Source of the DNA: Candidatus Methylomirabilota bacterium
GTDB taxonomy: Bacteria; Methylomirabilota; Methylomirabilia; Rokubacteriales; CSP1-6
DNA length: 64,000 bases
Direction of reading: 5' to 3'
Assembly (NCBI GenBank): GCA_035764725.1
Contig: DASTYT010000024.1
Coordinates: forward strand, 1-64,000
Shown: positions 58,625 to 64,000 of the stretch, in pieces
How positions within the stretch are numbered: position 1 is the first letter of the stretch
How the letters are laid out: each line of letters starts with the position of its first letter
The notes under the pieces: generated by a model
Told to the model about the DNA's origin: nothing
The model's database searches: none
What the model saw: the letters and a program-made list of their open reading frames with translations, nothing else
Position numbers and translations under genes: made by a program

Positions 58625-58899
58625 TGCCAGCGAATCAGCGCCTTGATCTTCGGATACTCGGGCGCCCTTCCCTCCACGTCCACGACGCGCAGGCTCTTGT
58701 CCGGCGCCTCGAGGAGGAGATTGTTGTTGCTGAACGCGATGAAGCGGCCCCACTCTTTCGGGACCGTGACATCATACTTGGCGATCGGCATCTGCGCCTG
58801 CGCCGAGCTCGGCTCGGGCAGCCACGGGCGAAGGGCGATGACGGTGAGGGCGAGCGCGATCACGGTGAGGGCGACCTTCACATAGCGGTCGTGGGCCAC
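58621..58899 (-). CDS. small exported or membrane protein
   Basis: 92 residues from a GTG at 58899 with AGGAGG 5 nt upstream. Hydrophobic N-terminus YVKVALTVIALALTVIALRPWLP acts as signal or anchor; then a short domain (YDVTVPKEWGRFIAFSNNNLLLEAPDKSLRVVDVEG) of beta strands. No family recognised. It shares an operon with the FxLYD-like gene. Confidence 0.6.
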   Translation of the reverse strand: MAHDRYVKVALTVIALALTVIALRPWLPEPSSAQAQMPIAKYDVTVPKEWGRFIAFSNNNLLLEAPDKSLRVVDVEGRAPEYPKIKALIRWQ

Positions 58900-59004
58900 G
58901 GCGGCCTCCTGGCAGGGGTGCACGGCTCGACGCTCCCAATGCATATCACGCCCGCACGGAAGCGCCAAGCAGGAGGGCCGCCGGGGCCCGACGCGCGCCG
59001 GGCG

Positions 59005-59277
59005 CTACATGTGGAAGTACGGGTCGAGCACTCGCACCTCGGTGATGCGATCCACCGGCAGCTTGTTGCGCTCGGCGACCTTCCGGATGGCCTCGGGCGA
59101 GGGGCCGTCATAGACGCAGAAGGTCTTCCGCTTGTCCTGTGAGACGTAAGAGTGCACCCAGGTCACGCCCTCGGCTGCATTGTTGCCGACGACGGTGAGG
59201 CAGGCCTTGGCGCCTTCCGCATTGGCGGGCAGGGCCAGTCCATCGGGAAAGGTGCGCTCGACCATGTATCGGGGCAT
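59005..59277 (-). CDS. DUF4242 (SCO4226-like) small protein
   Basis: 90 residues, AAGGAGG upstream. Single ferredoxin-like domain typical of DUF4242: PRYMVERTFPDGL, then NNAAEGVTWVHSYVSQDKRKTFCVYDGPSPEAIRKVAERNKLPVDRITEVRVLDPY. Some members have been reported as nickel-binding; the His in WVHSYVS is kept. Role unknown. It stands alone, between the LuxR regulator and the small exported proteins. Confidence 0.8.
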   Translation of the reverse strand: MPRYMVERTFPDGLALPANAEGAKACLTVVGNNAAEGVTWVHSYVSQDKRKTFCVYDGPSPEAIRKVAERNKLPVDRITEVRVLDPYFHM

Positions 59278-59356
59278 CGTGGCTTCCTCCTTGTGTGAGC
59301 TGCTACGTGGGTCGAGCGTAGACCCGCCCCTGCTCCATCACAATGGGGAGAACTCC

Positions 59357-61975
59357 CTATTTTGGGGGCGCGTCCTCCGCGCCGCCGAGCAGCCCGTGCT
59401 CGCGAGCGAGCCGCGCCGCCGCGCCCCGCGAGCCTACCTCGAGCTTGGCCAGCACCGCCGACACGTGATGATCCACGGTCTTGGGCGAGATGTGCAAGCG
59501 CTCACCGATCTCGGCATTGCGGAGGCCCCGATCGAGGGCGCGCAGGATCTCGATCTCCCGCGTGGTCAGGCCGAAGGGATGCTCGCGGTTGACCTTGCGG
59601 GGGCCGCGGGGAATCTGGTGCATCCCCTCCTCGCGAAGCAGACGGCGGAGGGCCTCGGCGGCGGGGCGCCCGCCCAGCGTGTCGAAAACGCCGAGCGCGG
59701 TCAGCTGCGCGGGCCGATCACCCCCGGCGAGGGCCTGCGCTCTCTCGTAGGGACACCCGCGCCGTTCCCATTCCGCCGCGGCGTTGCGCCAGTCGCCCGC
59801 GATCTCGCGCGCGTACACCCGCGCCGTCCATGTCGGCGGCGCCACCCGCTCCCCCGCGCGCCAGCGCCAGTACGCGAGCTCACCCGTGAACCACGGATGC
59901 CGGTGGCCGACCGCGAGCTCCCACGCCGCCTCGGCCTCGCCGCGCGCGCGCTCACGGTCGCCCGCGAGCCAGGCCGCCTCCGCGCGGGCGGCGCGCACCG
60001 GTCCCACGCGCTGGAGCGTGCCCGTCGGCAGGGCCAGCGCGAGCGCCTCGTCGAGCGCCGCGCCCGCGCCCGGATCGCCGCGCCGCGCGCGCAGGCGACC
60101 GAGGGCGATTAGGGCGGCGATGCGGCTGATGGCGGAGGCGGAGGGCCGCCGCACCACCGCGCCCCCCAGCTCGCCGGCCTGGGTCCAGCGGCCCTGCGCG
60201 AGATGCGTGAGGGCCTGCCAGGCCTGCATGTACAGCAGAGCGTGATCGAGATCACGCTCGCTCGCGTAGGCGATTCCCTCGCCGAGGTACCGGTCGGCGT
60301 CGCGGAAGTCGTGGCACTCGCCGTAGGCCGACCCCAGATTCGTGTAGGCGAGGGCGACCAGGCCGTCCAGTCCGGCTTCGCGCGCGAGGGCCAGGCTTTC
60401 CTCGAGCATCGCGCGGCCGCGCGCGTCGCCGCCCAGGAGCATGGCGGTGCCCACGGTATTCCTGGCGGCGGCGAGGGTGTCGGCGTCGCGGAACCGCTGC
60501 GCCATCGCGATGGCCTTCTCCCCCCAGGCGATCGCCTCCGCGGTGTCGCGGTCGAGCATGCGGAGATGCGCGCGCGTCCGGTAGGCGAGAGCGAGCTCGC
60601 GGCTCGCGGGCAAGAGCTCCAGGCCCTCGACGGCGCGCCCGCAGATCTCGTCCGCCTCCGCGTTCCGGCCCGCCCGCACGAGGCAGGTGGCCATCACGGC
60701 GAGGTTGCCGCCCGCCGCCTGGAGATCGCCGTCCTGCCGCCACAGCTCGCGCGCCCGACGGTGGGCGGCGATCGCGTCGTCGAGGTCGTCCACCGCCGCG
60801 CACTCCTCGGCGTAGGCCTCGAGCAGGCTCGCCTGCCCGCACGGCGCGAGGGCGTGGGCGCAGCGGAGGGCGCGCGCGTAGAGCGCCTTGGCCGCGCGGT
60901 GCGCGCCCGCCTTCGCGGCGCGCCGCGCCCCCTCGGGGGCGAGCCGGAGCACCGCCTCCTCGTCCGCGGCGGCCTCGGCGTGGTAGGAGAGGCGCGCGGG
61001 ATCGAGCGCGCCCGCCGGGGACGCGTCGAGCGCACGCAGCGCGAGCCGGTGCAGCGCGAGCGCGCGCGCGGGCGGGATCTGCTCGAGGATGGCCTGGCGC
61101 GCGAGCTCGTGGCGGAACGCGAGCGCCTCGCCCCGGGCCACCAGCATGCCCACCGCCACGCATTCGTCGGCGGCGGCGGCCTCGCTCACGACCAGCTCGC
61201 CGAGGAGCCACGACTCCGCGCGGGCGCCGAGGACGGCCGCCGCCTCCAGCACCGCATAGCCGGAGCGCGACAGGCGCGCCGCGCGCGCCACCACCGCGTC
61301 GCGCACCGACGCGGGGATCCCGCTCCCGTCCGCGGCGAGCACCTCGGTGACGAAGAACGGGTTGCCGCCGGTCTGGGCGTGAAGGGCCGCCGCGTCCACG
61401 TCGCGGTCGCCGGCGAGCGTGCGCACCGCGCCCACGCTGAGCGCGGGGATGGGCAGCCGCCGCACCGCGCGCGCGCCGGCGAGATCGCCCAGAACGGTCC
61501 GAAGCGGCGTCCGTGGTCCGAGCTCGTCGTCGCGGTACGTGACGACGACTAGGGCCGGCACGCGCTCGATGCGCCGGCCCAGGAACTTCACCAGATCGAG
61601 CGTCGCCTCGTCGGCCCAGTGCGCGTCCTCGACCACCATCACGGTGGGGCGACCGCCGCGCTTGAGCTCGTCGAGCAGGCCGGCGAGCAGCGCGGGACGC
61701 GCCGTGCCGTCCTGCAGCAGCGCGCGCAGGCCCGCGCCGGCCTGCTCGGCGATGTCGTGCAGCGGCCCGAGCGGGCGCGGCCGGAACAGCGCGTCGCAGG
61801 CGCCCCACAGCACCCGCGCCCCATCGCATCGCGTGCGGGTGAAGCGCTCGACGAGAGCGCTCTTGCCGATGCCCGCCTCGCCGCTCACCAGCACCACCGC
61901 GCCGCGGCCGGCCCCCGCCTCGCGCAGAGCGTCGCCGAGGGTCTGGAGAGAGCCGTCCCGCTCGAGCAGGTCCAT
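59357..61975 (-). CDS. LuxR-family (LAL) regulator with AAA ATPase and TPR domains
   Basis: 872 residues. N-terminal NTPase with Walker A GEAGIGKSAL (about 32-41) and Walker B-like VMVVEDAHWAD; a long helical region of TPR-like repeats (about 300-790); a C-terminal LuxR helix-turn-helix (about 805-865; FGLTTREIEILRALDRGLRNAEIGERLHISPKTVDHHVSAVLAKLEVGSR). Large ATP-binding LuxR proteins sense ligands through the helical part and activate catabolic or secondary-metabolism genes. TAGAAT lies 9 nt before the ATG. Divergent from a family-5 binding-protein gene 69 bp away, its most likely target. Confidence 0.93.
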   Translation of the reverse strand: MDLLERDGSLQTLGDALREAGAGRGAVVLVSGEAGIGKSALVERFTRTRCDGARVLWGACDALFRPRPLGPLHDIAEQAGAGLRALLQDGTARPALLAGLLDELKRGGRPTVMVVEDAHWADEATLDLVKFLGRRIERVPALVVVTYRDDELGPRTPLRTVLGDLAGARAVRRLPIPALSVGAVRTLAGDRDVDAAALHAQTGGNPFFVTEVLAADGSGIPASVRDAVVARAARLSRSGYAVLEAAAVLGARAESWLLGELVVSEAAAADECVAVGMLVARGEALAFRHELARQAILEQIPPARALALHRLALRALDASPAGALDPARLSYHAEAAADEEAVLRLAPEGARRAAKAGAHRAAKALYARALRCAHALAPCGQASLLEAYAEECAAVDDLDDAIAAHRRARELWRQDGDLQAAGGNLAVMATCLVRAGRNAEADEICGRAVEGLELLPASRELALAYRTRAHLRMLDRDTAEAIAWGEKAIAMAQRFRDADTLAAARNTVGTAMLLGGDARGRAMLEESLALAREAGLDGLVALAYTNLGSAYGECHDFRDADRYLGEGIAYASERDLDHALLYMQAWQALTHLAQGRWTQAGELGGAVVRRPSASAISRIAALIALGRLRARRGDPGAGAALDEALALALPTGTLQRVGPVRAARAEAAWLAGDRERARGEAEAAWELAVGHRHPWFTGELAYWRWRAGERVAPPTWTARVYAREIAGDWRNAAAEWERRGCPYERAQALAGGDRPAQLTALGVFDTLGGRPAAEALRRLLREEGMHQIPRGPRKVNREHPFGLTTREIEILRALDRGLRNAEIGERLHISPKTVDHHVSAVLAKLEVGSRGAAARLAREHGLLGGAEDAPPK

Positions 61976-61984
61976 AGCGTTTCG

Positions 61985-61990
61985 ATTCTA
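61985..61990 (-). promoter_or_regulatory. -10-like TAGAAT before the LuxR-family gene
   Basis: TAGAAT on the minus strand ends 9 nt before the ATG at 61975, so the transcript would have at most a few untranslated bases. No ribosome site. It lies in the 69-bp divergent region. Confidence 0.4.
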
Positions 61991-62044
61991 CCTCCGCTAC
62001 CATCGGGCCATCAGCCCGGCCACCCCGGATCCCGCGGAGGACCC

Positions 62045-63658
62045 ATGTCGCTCGTCACGCGTCCCACCCTCGTCCTGCTCCTGCTGAGCCTGCTCGCCGC
62101 GCCCGCCGCCGCCCAGTCCCCCGCCCCGCGCGAGGGCAAGCCGGGAGGGGTCCTGCGTTTCTCGCACCGCGAAGACCTGCCGCAGGGCTTCGCCATCCAC
62201 GAGACCGCCACCAACTCCGGCACGTGGCCGTCCATGCCTTGCTACTCGAACCTCGTGATCTTCGATCAGTCGAAGCAACTCGAGCGCGCCGAGAACATCG
62301 TGCCCGAGCTCGCCGAGCGCTGGTCCTGGCAGGACGGCTACCGCAATCTCGTCTTCTTCCTGAGACGGGACGTGCGCTGGCACGACGGCCAGCCCTTCAC
62401 CTCCAAGGACGTGAAGTTCACGTTCGATATGGTGCGCGAGGCCCCGAACGCCGCCGCGAAGCTCCGCCTCAATCCCAGGAAGGAGTGGTACAGCAACGTC
62501 GACGCCATCGAGGCGCCCGATCCCTATACGGTGGTGTTCCGCCTGAAGCGCCCGCAGCCCTCCATCCTCACCATGCTAGCGTCCGGCTACTCCCCGGTGC
62601 TGCCCGCCCACGTCCCGCCCGCCGACCATCGCACTCGCTGCATCGGTACCGGGCCCTTCAAGTTCAAGGAGTGGAAGCGCGGCGAGTCGGTGGAGCTGGT
62701 GAGGAACCCCGACTACTTCGTGAAGGGGCGGCCTTACCTCGACGCCGTCCGCTACGTGATCATCGTGGAGCGCGGCACGCGGGTGGCCGCGCTCCAGGCC
62801 AATCAGGTGGACGTGGCGTTCCCCGGCGAGACCACGTTGAACATCTACGAGCAGCTCAAGGCGGCGGTGCCAAAGATGGTGTTCACCGAGACCGCCAGCA
62901 ACGTGAACGAGAACCTCCTGATCAACACGACGCGGCCGCCCTTCGACAACGTCAAGGTGCGCCGCGCGCTCGCGCTCGCGGTGGACCGCCGCGCTTACGT
63001 GCAGGCGGTGCATCGGGGCAGCGCCATCGTGGGCGCCTCGCTGGCCCCGAAGCCGTGGGGCGTATGGGGGCTGCCCGACAAGGATCTCGCCGCCCTCGCC
63101 GGCTATGGCAAGGGCCCCGACGAGAAGGCCAAGGCCAGGCGGCTCCTCGCCGAGGCCGGCTTCGGCCCCGGCAACCCCCTCAAGGTGGAGATGGCCACGC
63201 GGGCGATCGCCATCTATCTCGACTTCGCCTCGTTCGTGCTCAACGAGCTCAAGACGGTGGGGATCGAGGCGACCCTCAAGCAGATCGAGACCGCGCAGTG
63301 GCATCCGCTCGCGACGCGGCGGGAGTTCCAGATCGCCGCGAACCTCACCGGTCTCGGCGTGGACGATCCCGACGCCAGCTTCTACGAAAACTACGCGTGC
63401 GGCTCGCCCCGCAACTACACCGGCTATTGCAACGAGGAGATCACCCGGCTCATCGATCAGCAGTCGCAGGAGATCGATCCGGCCAAGCGGCGCGCGCTGG
63501 TGTGGCAGATCCAAACGCGCCTCGAGAACGAGGCCTCGCGTCCCATCATGGGCTGGCGCACCGACCACTTCGCCCACCAGCCGCACGTCAAGGGCCTCAC
63601 CATTCACAACGTCGTCTATAACTGCTGCCGCCTGCAGGACACCTGGCTGGATCGCTAG
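62045..63658 (+). CDS. family-5 solute-binding protein (peptide/glutathione type)
   Basis: 537 residues, GCGGAGG upstream. Sec signal (SLVTRPTLVLLLLSLLAAPAAAQ). Cluster C fold: GGVLRFSHREDLPQGFAIHETATNSGTWPSMPCYSNLVIFD, LVFFLRRDVRWHDGQPFTSKDVKFTFDMV, IGTGPFKFKEWKRGESVELVRNPDYF and DNVKVRRALALAVDRRAYVQAV. The SMPCYSNLV segment is typical of a soil-bacterial subgroup. No transporter genes follow directly; the next gene is an epimerase. Probably regulated by the divergent LuxR-type gene. Confidence 0.92.
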   Translation: MSLVTRPTLVLLLLSLLAAPAAAQSPAPREGKPGGVLRFSHREDLPQGFAIHETATNSGTWPSMPCYSNLVIFDQSKQLERAENIVPELAERWSWQDGYRNLVFFLRRDVRWHDGQPFTSKDVKFTFDMVREAPNAAAKLRLNPRKEWYSNVDAIEAPDPYTVVFRLKRPQPSILTMLASGYSPVLPAHVPPADHRTRCIGTGPFKFKEWKRGESVELVRNPDYFVKGRPYLDAVRYVIIVERGTRVAALQANQVDVAFPGETTLNIYEQLKAAVPKMVFTETASNVNENLLINTTRPPFDNVKVRRALALAVDRRAYVQAVHRGSAIVGASLAPKPWGVWGLPDKDLAALAGYGKGPDEKAKARRLLAEAGFGPGNPLKVEMATRAIAIYLDFASFVLNELKTVGIEATLKQIETAQWHPLATRREFQIAANLTGLGVDDPDASFYENYACGSPRNYTGYCNEEITRLIDQQSQEIDPAKRRALVWQIQTRLENEASRPIMGWRTDHFAHQPHVKGLTIHNVVYNCCRLQDTWLDR

Positions 63659-63668
63659 GGGACACGCC

Positions 63669-64000
63669 ATGACCAAGCGTCGAGTGGTGGTGACGGGAGC
63701 GTCGGGCTATGTGGCGCAGCGGATGCTACCCGCGCTGGCCGAGCGGTGGGACCTGGCGCTGCTGGACGTGCGCGACACCACGAGCGACGGGCGCAAGGTC
63801 CCCGGTCTCGTGGTCGCCGACCTCACCCAGCGCGATCGCGACGCCTACCGGCGTCACTTCCGCGGGGCCGATGCGGTGATCCACTGCGGCTACGTGCGCG
63901 CGCCCGGGCTGGACGCCACCACGTGGCAGGACAACTCGGACGCCAAGTTCTGGGCCGAGCACGAGAACGTGGCGCTCGCCTACAACGTCTGCCGCACCGC
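63669..64000 (+). CDS. NAD-dependent epimerase/dehydratase (3' end outside window)
   Basis: At least 110 residues from the ATG at 63669, 10 nt after the preceding stop. Extended-SDR start RRVVVTGASGYVAQRMLPALAERWDLALLDVRD (GxSGxxA NAD site, acidic residue after strand 2), VVADLTQRD, ADAVIHCGYVRAPG. The catalytic Tyr-Lys lies beyond the window. A sugar-nucleotide or uronate epimerase/dehydrogenase is likely; co-transcription with a binding protein suggests carbohydrate or acid breakdown. Confidence 0.85.
   Translation, partial: MTKRRVVVTGASGYVAQRMLPALAERWDLALLDVRDTTSDGRKVPGLVVADLTQRDRDAYRRHFRGADAVIHCGYVRAPGLDATTWQDNSDAKFWAEHENVALAYNVCRT

Overview
GC-rich (I estimate about 70%) chromosomal DNA, densely packed with genes on both strands and with no insertion sequence, tRNA, rRNA or CRISPR array that I can see. 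The gene style (many solute-binding proteins, LLM flavin monooxygenases, class III CoA transferase, MLE-superfamily enzyme, HemQ plus an actinobacterial-like ferrochelatase, many GTG starts) suits an uncultured soil or subsurface bacterium of the Rokubacteria/Methylomirabilota kind. This is inference from style and is not proven by any marker gene here.

Layout. 1-5899: a huge multi-GAF hybrid histidine kinase (cut by the left edge) that overlaps a response regulator/nucleotide cyclase. 5896-9449: FAD lactone oxidase, then an opposite-strand LLM monooxygenase/cupin/VOC cluster. 9627-14659: small envelope proteins, universal stress protein, Tat-exported PhoD phosphatase, VKOR-thioredoxin fusion, threonine aldolase. 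14656-21327: metabolic genes, including an amidase with an AtzG/GatC-like small partner, TrmH methyltransferase, ketopantoate-reductase-like and enolase-superfamily enzymes. 21351-23048: glnS. 23107-29716: a complete branched-chain-amino-acid-type ABC transporter (HMGF and binding protein) with an acyl-CoA ligase embedded in the operon. 29767-36962: aminotransferase, methyltransferase, halogenase-like flavoprotein, HemQ and ferrochelatase with envelope proteins between them. 37017-42466: transglycosylase MtgA, CoA transferase, MsrA, SDR and a diiron four-helix protein. 42594-48583: three tandem paralogous Tat-type family-1 solute-binding proteins plus a family-5 binding protein, with no permease or ATPase. 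48580-64000: cytochrome c, HtrA protease, a membrane cyclase, a membrane hybrid kinase, a second ketopantoate-reductase-like protein, a LuxR/AAA regulator, another family-5 binding protein, and an epimerase cut by the right edge.

Two genome-wide patterns stand out. First, at least ten genes have a -10-like TANNNT (or CATAAT) hexamer only 6-8 nt before the start codon and no Shine-Dalgarno sequence, which predicts leaderless mRNAs; this also settles several starts. Second, most convergent gene pairs meet at a compact GC hairpin whose loop or stem contains one or both stop codons, suggesting shared two-way terminators. Other notable points are a lipoprotein gene that looks broken by an amber codon and a frameshift, two nucleotide cyclases with atypical specificity residues, and an in-frame nonsense codon just before the start of a sensor kinase.
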